DNA of 30,161 bases, taken from assembly GCA_964638595.1 (NCBI GenBank), contig CAZWYU010000013.1, forward strand, positions 1-30,161. Reading direction: 5' to 3'. The notes beneath the pieces are model-generated. The model saw only the letters and a list, made by a program, of their open reading frames with translations, searched no databases and was not told where the DNA came from. Made by a program: the position numbers and the translations under genes. Shown here piece after piece: positions 5,937 to 12,794 of the stretch. The stretch's first letter is position 1. Each line of letters opens with the position of its first letter. Source of the stretch: CAZWQR01 sp964638595 (GTDB lineage Bacteria; Patescibacteriota; Minisyncoccia; Minisyncoccales; PEYH01).

Positions 5937-6781
5937 ATTATTGTTATTATATAACCTATTATTGAGAACAGAGCAATCGGTGGCAAAGCAGGAATTGGCT
6001 TCGTCTCTTTTTGTAATAAAAATATTAAAAGAGAGGTTATAAGTCCAATTAAAGAAAATCCAGCTACAATTAAAGCAGAAATTATTCCTTGATCTAGCAA
6101 AGAGACAGAAAAAATTAAAGGAAAAACGATATCTCCTCCGCCTAGAACCATAAATTCTTTCTTTAGGGTAATATTTTTAAGTTTCTCATTAAAACCTTTG
6201 AATTGTTTTGGCAAAATAAGCCCCATTATAACACCACTTGATAGCATAGATTCAGCAATTTTAATCATATGCCTTGTTTTGTAAACTGCTATAAAATCAT
6301 AAAAAGAAAGGACTAGAAGCAAAAGAACTACCACTCTTGGCTCAACAGCTAAACCCAAAATAGCACCCAACCCTGACAAGGCGATGACGATGGCAATATC
6401 ATGAATCCAAACAGAAGATATTTTGAACCAGAGAAAAAGTAAAAACAGTATTAAAAAAAGAGTAATGATGTCTGGAAAAAATAAGGGTAGAATAGTTAAA
6501 GCTCCGTAAACAAAAGAAAACGCAAAAATAAATTTATAAACAGCTTTTCTATATTTTCTTACTTTTTGGAGAGAAATAAGAAAAAGAATAAAAACCGTAG
6601 ATATCAAAAAATATAAAATAAAGTTCTCAAAACTAATCTTTTGAAGCTCAATATCTTCTTCTATTAAAACAAGCCTTGCCTCGCTAGCTGCATAAATTCC
6701 CAAAAACAAAATTAAACAAAAGAATAAAACTTCCCAAAAGATAGCTTTGATTACTTTCTTGTCTTTTTTCTCTTTTGGCAT
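5930..6781 (-). CDS. Presenilin/signal peptide peptidase-like intramembrane aspartyl protease
   Basis: A 283-residue protein with about nine hydrophobic segments and all three signature motifs of family A22 (presenilin/SPP, with archaeal PSH homologues). YD is at 161-162 (SFYDFIAVYKTRHMIKIAE), GxGD at 214-217 (MVLGGGDIVFPLIF), and PALPP at 264-268. The two aspartates D162 and D217 would form the catalytic pair inside the membrane, and PAL shapes the active site. These enzymes cleave membrane-spanning helices such as leftover signal peptides. It overlaps the hexulose-phosphate synthase gene by 7 bp, so the two are translationally coupled, and lies 36 bp after the Nudix gene. The family is well known in eukaryotes and archaea but sparse in bacteria. 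Confidence 0.85.
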   Translation of the reverse strand: MPKEKKDKKVIKAIFWEVLFFCLILFLGIYAASEARLVLIEEDIELQKISFENFILYFLISTVFILFLISLQKVRKYRKAVYKFIFAFSFVYGALTILPLFFPDIITLFLILFLLFLWFKISSVWIHDIAIVIALSGLGAILGLAVEPRVVVLLLLVLSFYDFIAVYKTRHMIKIAESMLSSGVIMGLILPKQFKGFNEKLKNITLKKEFMVLGGGDIVFPLIFSVSLLDQGIISALIVAGFSLIGLITSLLIFLLQKETKPIPALPPIALFSIIGYIITIIC

Positions 6782-6817
6782 TTTTTAGCAATAAATTGTG
6801 AAGGGGTCCTAAATTTT

Positions 6818-7324
6818 TTATTCTTTCTTTTTGCCATAAGCAAAAGCTAGGGTTTTTTCTAAAGAAGGAACAATGTCAAATTTAGAAAGCTCTTTAGGTT
6901 TAATCCATTTATAGCTTATATGTTCCCAATCAAGCCTAATTTCTACTTTCTGCTTTAATTTAACTAAAGCTGGAAAAATAATCCATGTCTTCTGAATTTC
7001 TTTGTCATAAAATTTGTAGCTACTGCCAATAAAAACAGATTCAATATTCTTCTTGTCTAAACCAATTTCTTCTTTAAGCTCTTCAAAAACTTTTGTCTTA
7101 ACTGGTTTCAGCTCGTCTAAATAACCTGCTATGCTATTCCATTTGTTTTTATAGGCAGCCACTTTATCGCTCCGTTTTAATAATAATATTTTATCCTGAT
7201 ATTCCAGAAAAACGGTTATTACCGGAGCAATATCTGATTTAGAGTAATCAATCCGTCCATCTTTGAATTTAGGCAACTTTTTGTAAAAATCTCTAACTAT
7301 AAACCTTATATTGTTATACTGCAT
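6818..7324 (-). CDS. Nudix hydrolase with a divergent Nudix box
   Basis: A 168-residue Nudix-fold protein: VITVFLEYQDKILLLKRSD, then NKWNSIAGYLDELKPVKTKV, then FEELKEEIGL, and further KTWIIFPALVKLK and HISYKWIKPKEL. The box (67-89) keeps the metal-binding E82, E85 and E86 and the G88 position of G-x5-E-x7-RE-U-x-EE-x-GU. The first Glu is Lys73 and the Arg before the catalytic Glu is Glu81. Activity is therefore likely but with altered geometry, and the substrate (nucleotide or pyrophosphate) is unknown. The gene starts inside the end of the Fic gene (11-bp overlap), so they are coupled. Confidence 0.8.
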   Translation of the reverse strand: MQYNNIRFIVRDFYKKLPKFKDGRIDYSKSDIAPVITVFLEYQDKILLLKRSDKVAAYKNKWNSIAGYLDELKPVKTKVFEELKEEIGLDKKNIESVFIGSSYKFYDKEIQKTWIIFPALVKLKQKVEIRLDWEHISYKWIKPKELSKFDIVPSLEKTLAFAYGKKKE

Positions 7325-8363
7325 AATTCAGAGCAGCGAATTTATACTGATTAATAAACATATTTTTAAAAGCAATCAATGAATTAATCTCATAAAATAC
7401 TATAATCGCTTTGCGATATTCACTCTCATCAATACTACGATAAGAAAGAGGAGCAAGATTGTGAGAAATTAATAAAGCATTGGCCATTAAACGCGCTGCC
7501 CGTTTGTTGCCATCCTCAAAAGGTTGAATATAACTTATTCCAAGAAGAGAAATTAATGACTTAGCATAAGCTGTACGAACTCTTTTAATAGCAGTCGAAA
7601 GATTCTCTACGGCTTCTTTAATCTGAAATCCGTTAGCAAGTGGTTGATATTTTGAACCTATTACTCCAACCGGTTTTTCCCGCAAACCTGAATTAACGCT
7701 TAATCCTTTAACTAAAATTGAGTGTAGCTTTTCAAGATTCGCTCTTGTGAGTTCTTTAAAAAAAGAAGAATTTTGCCAGATGAAATTAAAAGCTTCTTTG
7801 TGGTTTAAAATCATTTGCGCTTCTTCTTCATTGTGTCCTGGGGCTCTTTTGTTCTCAAGAATTAACTTCTCTGTATCAAGAAGCGTGTAGGTGTTACCTT
7901 CAATCTTTGACGACTTCCAGGCAAGCTCAATAACAAATCTCTCCAGTTCTTTCTTCTGGATGACTGCTGAAGTATTTTTTGTCCGTCTTTTATATTCTTT
8001 GGTCGCTATTTCAAGAGTTTTTAATTCCTGCTTATCAAAAATTTCTTTCGGTATAGTTTGAAACAATTTAAAATTGTAACTATCTGAACCAAATCTCTTA
8101 TCTGGCTCAATAGCACAATAGGAACTCTCCTCAATGGATAGAAACAAACGCCCAACAACACTCACGTGATAAGTCGTGGCTGGCCCAACACCAGAGATAA
8201 TAAGTAAATTTCTAGCTACCATGTCTGAAAGAGCTCGCTTAACAGTGACCAAGGCTAATTTATCACCTTGTTCCAAAAGTTTTTGGTGAATATCAGAAGA
8301 AGACAGGGCTCCGTTTTTAAGAATAGCTAGAATTATTTTTGATTGTCTTTGGTTTAAGCTCAT
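7314..8363 (-). CDS. Fic-domain protein with N-terminal winged HTH; motif His replaced by Gln
   Basis: A 349-residue protein. Residues 1-75 look like a winged helix-turn-helix (QSKIILAILKNGALSSSDIHQKLL, then LVTVKRALSDMVARNLL). The Fic domain follows. SSKIEG (151-156) fits the [S/T]xxxE[G/N] inhibitory-helix motif placed before the Fic core, as in class II Fic proteins. The core motif at 280-291 reads QPFEDGNKRAAR instead of HPFxxGNKRxxR, so the catalytic His is Gln, encoded by CAA. Fic enzymes transfer AMP to target hydroxyls using that His. This copy is probably inactive in AMPylation or does something else; it may act as a DNA-binding regulator. It overlaps the Nudix gene and is preceded by an operator-like promoter. 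Confidence 0.85.
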   Translation of the reverse strand: MSLNQRQSKIILAILKNGALSSSDIHQKLLEQGDKLALVTVKRALSDMVARNLLIISGVGPATTYHVSVVGRLFLSIEESSYCAIEPDKRFGSDSYNFKLFQTIPKEIFDKQELKTLEIATKEYKRRTKNTSAVIQKKELERFVIELAWKSSKIEGNTYTLLDTEKLILENKRAPGHNEEEAQMILNHKEAFNFIWQNSSFFKELTRANLEKLHSILVKGLSVNSGLREKPVGVIGSKYQPLANGFQIKEAVENLSTAIKRVRTAYAKSLISLLGISYIQPFEDGNKRAARLMANALLISHNLAPLSYRSIDESEYRKAIIVFYEINSLIAFKNMFINQYKFAALNYAV

Positions 8364-8365
8364 AT

Positions 8366-8412
8366 TATCGTATCAATTACATTATTATATCGTATCATAT
8401 TGATACAATAAA
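8366..8412 (-). promoter_or_regulatory. Promoter with embedded palindromic operator for the Fic gene
   Basis: On the minus strand TATAAT (8389-8384) lies 17 bp from TTTATT (8412-8407). The spacer is filled by the palindrome GTATCA-TAT-TGATAC (8392-8406). The 10-mer TATCGTATCA occurs twice, at 8366-8375 and 8388-8397, 22 bp apart (about two helical turns). This is the arrangement of a repressor site, and the Fic protein's own HTH is the obvious candidate to bind it. Confidence 0.6.
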
Positions 8413-8464
8413 AACAACCTGAACTTTATAAATCTAGAGAATCCCCTGAAGACATTTTGCAATA

Positions 8465-9403
8465 TTAATTTCTAACAACTCTTGTAAAACCAGAGCAGGG
8501 AACAATTTCTACTCCCTGCAATTTATCTAGAAAGAGATTAACGCCCAAAGAGTCAGAAGACATATGTCCAGCTATAACCATATTAAGCAGAGAACTTTCT
8601 GCTTCCTTTCTGTGTTCTTCTGAAACATGCATACCAACAATAGTACCAATGCCAACTTGAGCCATCTTCTCGTAGATTTTTGGACTGCCTTCTGTCCCAC
8701 CGGTAATCTCGGTTAAAGCTATCTTGCCACAACGATTTTCTTTTCCACCAATAAAAATTTTTGGCCCTGCTCCATTTTCTTTAGCAATTCTGTGTTCTTC
8801 TATGTTTTCTAAAACTTCCATAATATCACCTAAAATTTCTGGTTCTTTTGCTTCAATTTTTTCTTTAAGAAAAGAAGCTGCTAAATTATCGCAAATCGTA
8901 TGCAAACACATTAAATTAATTTTTAGAAGTTTAGCCGCATCTACTGTTCTTTGATAATTAGTTTTGTTAAGGCCTCTTGCAACCTCTGAAATTTTTTCTT
9001 TCATAAGGCTTTCGGCAATATTTATAGGTATTCCATAGCTCTCTAAAACATCTGCCTGTAATTCCATTACTTCATAAAGAGTTGTTAAAGCTTTGCCCAA
9101 GGGATGATGAGAAATAACTAAGTCTATATCTCCTAATTCCTTTGCAATCAAAAGCTCTGCCGGAGCAATATCAATTCCGACTAAAACTTTTTTAATCTCT
9201 TTATCTTCGGCAATATTTAAAATTCTGGAATCAGAATAAGGGTTTTTTAATGATTCTTCATTAAAATTTCTCTTTTCTGATTCAGATAAAGCTTCATATC
9301 TTTTAAGTTTCCTTGATAAAGCTTTTTCAACACCCTCTCTGCCTCTTAAATCAGAATCAATACCGGCTTTAACCGCTAAATTATATATTTCTTTTATTTT
9401 CAT
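8465..9403 (-). CDS. NIF3-family putative dinuclear metal protein
   Basis: A 312-residue NIF3-like protein. Key features are VLVGIDIAPAELLIAKELGDIDLVISHHPLG, where the HH pair supplies metal ligands, CLHTICDNLAA with another His/Asp, and near the C-terminus VIAGHMSSDSLGVN, matching the family's GHxxSE/D motif. Between the halves lies a long variable region including GGTEGS. The N-terminal ~75 residues form a charged extension not in the short bacterial NIF3. NIF3 proteins form hexameric toroids with two metals; some act as GTP cyclohydrolase-like hydrolases but the role is largely unknown. It follows the small basic protein gene in the leftward ruvA-Mur ligase group. Confidence 0.7.
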   Translation of the reverse strand: MKIKEIYNLAVKAGIDSDLRGREGVEKALSRKLKRYEALSESEKRNFNEESLKNPYSDSRILNIAEDKEIKKVLVGIDIAPAELLIAKELGDIDLVISHHPLGKALTTLYEVMELQADVLESYGIPINIAESLMKEKISEVARGLNKTNYQRTVDAAKLLKINLMCLHTICDNLAASFLKEKIEAKEPEILGDIMEVLENIEEHRIAKENGAGPKIFIGGKENRCGKIALTEITGGTEGSPKIYEKMAQVGIGTIVGMHVSEEHRKEAESSLLNMVIAGHMSSDSLGVNLFLDKLQGVEIVPCSGFTRVVRN

Positions 9404-9418
9404 ATTGATTTTAAATTT

Positions 9419-9577
9419 TTAATTTTGAATTTGTTTTTTATCCTCTATTTGCTTTTTACTAAATTTTATATAGAGTTCTCTAATCATTTTTTTTCTTTTC
9501 TCTAATTCTAAAACCTCTCGGCGAATTCGAGCTTTTTCTTTTCTAATATGCTTTTTTCTGCTTGGTGCCATTTTCAT
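9419..9577 (-). CDS. Small basic protein, 52 aa, coupled to the Mur ligase
   Basis: The ATG at 9577 overlaps the Mur ligase TGA as ATGA, a typical coupling arrangement, and the frame runs to TAA at 9419. The product starts MKMAPSRKKHIRKEKARIRR and continues with a single charged helix (EVLELEKRKKMIRELYIKF) ending KKQIQN. It is very rich in Lys, Arg and Glu and resembles small nucleic-acid or ribosome-associated proteins, but I recognise no family. An alternative start is the third codon, at 9571. The position between two conserved genes, the overlap and the clean open frame argue that it is real. Confidence 0.6.
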   Translation of the reverse strand: MKMAPSRKKHIRKEKARIRREVLELEKRKKMIRELYIKFSKKQIEDKKQIQN

Positions 9578-10812
9578 TGTGATAAATAATCTAGAACTAT
9601 TTTTTTATCATCCCAAGGAATTTTTTTACCTTTGGCAACACACATCCAAGGCTCTCTGCCCTTGCCCGTAATCACCACATTGTCTCCATCCTTAGCTAAA
9701 TCCAAAGCCTTTTTGATGGCTTTTTCTCTGTCTAAAATAAGTTCAGGGCTCTTGTCTGAAACTCCTTCTTTGATATCTTCTAAAATTGTTTCGGGTTTTT
9801 CATCATAAGGATCTTCGTTAGTCAAAATAATTTTATCACAATATTTATCAGCTATTTTTCCTAATTCAGGCCTTTTCCACTTATCTCTACCGCCTCCGCA
9901 GGAACCTAAAACACAAATAAGCTCTTTGTTTGTCTTTAATGTTTTATAAATATTTTTTAAGGCATCAGGAGTGTGGGCATAATCTACATACACAGAAAAA
10001 GGTTTTCTTATTACAAGATCTAAACGCCCTTCAACTTTTTTTATCCTTTGCAAGCCTTTTGATATTGTTTCCATATCCAAGCCCTCTGATAAGCCAACGC
10101 ACATTGCGGCTAAAGCATTATAAACATTGAATTTACCTAAAAGATTAATTTTTATTGTTTCTCCTTTAACTTTAAATTGAGTTGTATGATTTAAAAATTG
10201 AATATCTTTTGCCTCTATAATTTTTATGTCATCCTCAAATTTACCTTTGAGAGTAAAACCGATTTTTTTCTTCCCGGGTTTCAAAAAATAATCAACGCTT
10301 GGATCATCTAAATTAATTATTGTTTCTTTTGAAATTTTAAATAATTTTTCTTTTTCTTTCCTATAATTTTCAAAACTACCATGAGATTCAATGTGTTCTC
10401 TTGTCAAATTAGTAAACACTGCTGTCTTAAAATTAATAAAGCTATGGCGAAACTGCTTAATTCCCTCTGAAGTAACTTCTATAACAGCATAATCGCAATT
10501 TTGATTAACGGCTTGTCTCAAAAATTTCTGGAGTTTTATCCTGCCGGGCATAGTCATCTTTAACTTATTCTGCCAAACTTTTTCTTTAATCTGAAATCTA
10601 ATAGAGGAAGCAGAAGCTACTTTGTATCCAGCTTCTTTTAAAATACTAGTTGTCAATTCTACTACTGTTGATTTGCCATTTGTTCCCGTAATCCCAATAA
10701 TAATAATTTTTCTAGAAGGAAAACGATAAATCAAAGCTCCCAGTAAAGGAAAAAAATAATAGTACCAATTTAGTAAAAACTTAGGAACAAATTTTTTAAG
10801 ATTTTTTTTCAT
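9574..10812 (-). CDS. Mur ligase family protein, MurE-like, lacking the N-terminal domain
   Basis: A 412-residue ATP-dependent Mur ligase. The P-loop GTNGKST is at 43-49, followed by TSEGIKQFRH and FTNLTREHIESHGSFENY, as in MurE. The C-terminal domain has VDYAHTPDALKNIYKTL, VLGSCGGGRDKWKRPELG and VITGKGRE. Typical MurE has about 490 residues with an N-terminal UDP-sugar-binding domain of ~90 residues; here only ~35 residues precede the P-loop domain, including a hydrophobic WYYYFFPLLGALIYRF. The diaminopimelate-binding DNPR motif is replaced by TNEDPYDEKP, so the amino acid added cannot be assumed to be meso-DAP. A peptidoglycan stem-peptide role is likely. The start overlaps ruvA by 17 bp. 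Confidence 0.8.
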   Translation of the reverse strand: MKKNLKKFVPKFLLNWYYYFFPLLGALIYRFPSRKIIIIGITGTNGKSTVVELTTSILKEAGYKVASASSIRFQIKEKVWQNKLKMTMPGRIKLQKFLRQAVNQNCDYAVIEVTSEGIKQFRHSFINFKTAVFTNLTREHIESHGSFENYRKEKEKLFKISKETIINLDDPSVDYFLKPGKKKIGFTLKGKFEDDIKIIEAKDIQFLNHTTQFKVKGETIKINLLGKFNVYNALAAMCVGLSEGLDMETISKGLQRIKKVEGRLDLVIRKPFSVYVDYAHTPDALKNIYKTLKTNKELICVLGSCGGGRDKWKRPELGKIADKYCDKIILTNEDPYDEKPETILEDIKEGVSDKSPELILDREKAIKKALDLAKDGDNVVITGKGREPWMCVAKGKKIPWDDKKIVLDYLSQ

Positions 10813-11368
10813 TGTGGAAAAATTTTAAAGCTGCCTGAACTTTTTCTTTGGTTTGGGAAAAATCGTTGGGAATGCTCTCTAGAGCCTTCTTGGCTTCTTT
10901 AACGCTAAAACCTAAAGAGACAAGGGCTTTTAGGGCCTCATCGTCTCTATATATGCTGCTTTGTCCTAGATCTTTAAAACTGCCCCCTAGCTCTAAAATA
11001 ATTTTTTGAACTTTTTTATTCCCAATACCTTTGATTTTAGAAAAATAGGAAAAATTTTTCTCCCTAACTGCTTCTTTTAAGTCCTCTAATGTTCCCAAAG
11101 AAGAAATTACCAATGCTCCTTTTGGGCCAATACCAGAAATATTTTCAATAATCTCAAAAACTGAAAGTTCTTCTTGGCTTAAAAAGCCATAAAGCTCTGG
11201 TTTCTCATTTCTTATGACAAAATGGGTATAAAGCTCTTTTTCTTCTCCGTTTTTTAAAAGAGCTGAATTTTTTTTAGAAACAAATATCTTAAAACCAAAA
11301 CCTTTGTTCTCTAAAATAATCTCGTCTTCTGTTTTTGATTTAATTATGCCTTTTATATAACTAATCAT
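10796..11368 (-). CDS. ruvA: Holliday junction branch migration protein RuvA
   Basis: A 190-residue RuvA with all three domains. The OB-fold begins MISYIKGIIKSKTEDEIILE. Two helix-hairpin-helix motifs follow: FEIIENISGIGPKGALVISS and FSYFSKIKGIGNKKVQKIILEL. The flexible linker (GQSSIYRDD) leads to domain III, EALKALVSLGFSVKEAKKAL, which binds RuvB. RuvA tetramers hold four-way junctions while RuvB drives branch migration. It heads a leftward group with the Mur ligase, whereas ruvB and ruvC lie 8-11 kb away on the other strand. It has the usual length. Confidence 0.95.
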   Translation of the reverse strand: MISYIKGIIKSKTEDEIILENKGFGFKIFVSKKNSALLKNGEEKELYTHFVIRNEKPELYGFLSQEELSVFEIIENISGIGPKGALVISSLGTLEDLKEAVREKNFSYFSKIKGIGNKKVQKIILELGGSFKDLGQSSIYRDDEALKALVSLGFSVKEAKKALESIPNDFSQTKEKVQAALKFFHNEKKS

Positions 11369-11415
11369 TAGTTTATTCTAGGTTAAAAAAAGACTTTGTC
11401 CAGCAATACTTAGTT

Positions 11416-11490
11416 ACAAATTAACGAATTAACAAATTAACGAATTGCGATTCACAATTTACGATTTACGATTCACGATTTACAATTTAT
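11416..11490. repeat. Degenerate short tandem repeats in the ruvA-rpsT gap
   Basis: ACAAATTAACGAATTA (11416-11431) is followed directly by a second copy (11432-11446, 15 of 16 bases). A string of ~7-bp units follows: GATTCAC, AATTTAC, GATTTAC, GATTCAC, GATTTAC, AATTTAT. The gap of 217 bp holds no ORF. Comparable AT-rich stuttered repeats occur near 28410. Confidence 0.65.
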
Positions 11491-11534
11491 GGGTTTCTAT
11501 GCACGATATAAAACATATAAGATAATACAGGGAC

Positions 11535-11563
11535 TTGATAAATTTTATTATCTATGCTATTCT
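11535..11563 (+). promoter_or_regulatory. Promoter of rpsT, TTGATA-17-TATTCT
   Basis: TTGATA at 11535-11540 and TATTCT at 11558-11563 with a 17-bp spacer, 22 bp before the rpsT ATG. The predicted leader is about 15 bases. Confidence 0.55.
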
Positions 11564-11585
11564 TTTTTCATTATAATAAAAGATT

Positions 11586-11843
11586 ATGCCAACTACTAAA
11601 TCAGCCAAAAAGAGCTTAAAAAAAGAGCGCCGAAACCGAGCGCATAATTTGGTTTATATTAGAAAAATCAAAATTTTGAAAAAAGAAATTTTAAGACTAA
11701 AAGAAGATAAAAAAACAGAACAAGCCAAGGATAAACTATCTCAATATTACAAAGCCGTAGACAAGGCGGCTAAAGAAAAAGTAATCAAAAAAAACAGTGC
11801 CGCTAGAAAAAAATCTCGTTTAACAAAAAGTCTTAAAAATTAA
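11586..11843 (+). CDS. rpsT: 30S ribosomal protein S20
   Basis: An 85-residue S20. The N-terminus MPTTKSAKKSLKKERRNRAHN matches the conserved PNIKSAKKRxxxxxxxRxxN start, and the C-terminus has VDKAAKEKVIKKNSAARKKSRLTK, matching the conserved lysine/arginine-rich helix with NxAARxKSRL. It binds 16S rRNA in the 30S body. Monocistronic, with its own promoter, and convergent with holA. The last 4 bp overlap the holA stop, and its terminator lies within the holA coding sequence. Confidence 0.97.
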   Translation: MPTTKSAKKSLKKERRNRAHNLVYIRKIKILKKEILRLKEDKKTEQAKDKLSQYYKAVDKAAKEKVIKKNSAARKKSRLTKSLKN

Positions 11844-12736
11844 ATATCAGCGATTAATAGCTCCAGAGCCAACTCTGGAGCTATTTTTCCTTTTTTAACG
11901 GCTAAATCTAACTTAAAAAGTTTTGAGTATATCTTTTTGAGCCCCTCCATCTCAAAGTTTTTAACAATCTCATAAGTTTTTCTAACAGCATAAGGACTCA
12001 TTGGCTTTAGAATTTTTATAAGCTCCGGCAGACTTTCTTTTTCTAATTCCTTAACAATAATCAGCACCCTAAATTGATAATAAAACATTGATAAAAGGTA
12101 AAAAGGAGATTCTCCTTTTTCTATATGGCTACTCAAAAAATTTAACGCTGTCTTTTTATCTTTTCCGACCAATGCTTCTAATGTTTTAAAAATATCTGTC
12201 TGAAAAGACTTTTTAACTAATAAAGAAACGGCTTTTTGGTCAATTTTTTTTGTTTTAAAACAATAAGCTGTTAACTTTTCTAATTCCAAGCTTAACCGCC
12301 AAAGATCATCTCTAACACAATCTAGTAAAAGAGAAAGAGCTTCTTCATCAATAAAAAAATCAAATTTCTTGAGATATTTCTCAACCCATTTTTTAAGTTC
12401 AATTCCTTTCAATGGTTGAAAGTTTAAAATTTTATCAAAAGAAAAATGCAATTCTTCTTTTTTTAAAACCTCTCTGTCTTCCCAAAAAATGACTAAATCG
12501 TTTTTGTGTTTCAACTTTCTTACTGACTTTAAAAACTCTTCTTTAAATATTTTATCCGAAAAAGCATCCCTTAGAAGAACTGTTTTCCTTTCATCAAAAA
12601 GACTGCCGGTGCCTAATTTCTCTTTTAAAGAAAGAAAATTGGGCTCTTCTATAAGCTCAAAATTTTTATCAGCAAGAAGTTCTTTAACTTTTATTCTAGC
12701 CTGATAAGCGTCTTTGCCGTGAATTAAAATAAGCAT
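11840..12736 (-). CDS. holA: DNA polymerase III delta subunit (clamp loader)
   Basis: A 298-residue HolA. It begins MLILIHGKDAYQARIKVKEL and has GSLFDERKTVLLRDAF in the degenerate AAA+ domain, DLVIFWEDREVLKK, then the lid and collar domains with LKGIELKKWVEKYLKKF, DLWRLSLELEKLTAYC, FYYQFRVLIIVKEL and a KGKIAPELALELLIADI end typical of the family. Delta opens the DnaN clamp. As in other bacteria it neighbours rpsT. The length is slightly below the 330-340 of E. coli. Confidence 0.88.
   Translation of the reverse strand: MLILIHGKDAYQARIKVKELLADKNFELIEEPNFLSLKEKLGTGSLFDERKTVLLRDAFSDKIFKEEFLKSVRKLKHKNDLVIFWEDREVLKKEELHFSFDKILNFQPLKGIELKKWVEKYLKKFDFFIDEEALSLLLDCVRDDLWRLSLELEKLTAYCFKTKKIDQKAVSLLVKKSFQTDIFKTLEALVGKDKKTALNFLSSHIEKGESPFYLLSMFYYQFRVLIIVKELEKESLPELIKILKPMSPYAVRKTYEIVKNFEMEGLKKIYSKLFKLDLAVKKGKIAPELALELLIADI
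11856..11888 (+). terminator. rpsT: rpsT terminator inside the 3' end of holA
   Basis: AATAGCTCCAGAG (11856-11868), loop CCAA, CTCTGGAGCTATT (11873-11885), followed by further T residues to 11888. A 13-bp perfect stem just 12 bp after the rpsT stop. The same bases encode the last residues of HolA (APELALELLIADI), so the coding sequence is constrained by both. Confidence 0.8.
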
Positions 12737-12742
12737 AAGAAT

Positions 12743-12769
12743 AGAAAAGTCCCTCGCCAGGACTTTTCT
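12743..12769 (-). terminator. Terminator after the response regulator genes
   Basis: AGAAAAGTCC (12743-12752), a 7-base loop and GGACTTTTCT (12760-12769). On the minus strand it is followed by a T-rich stretch. It lies 25 bp past the first regulator's stop and 6 bp before the holA ATG, so it is also the holA leader. Confidence 0.65.
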
Positions 12770-12794
12770 TGAAATTAACTTTTAACTTTATTTT

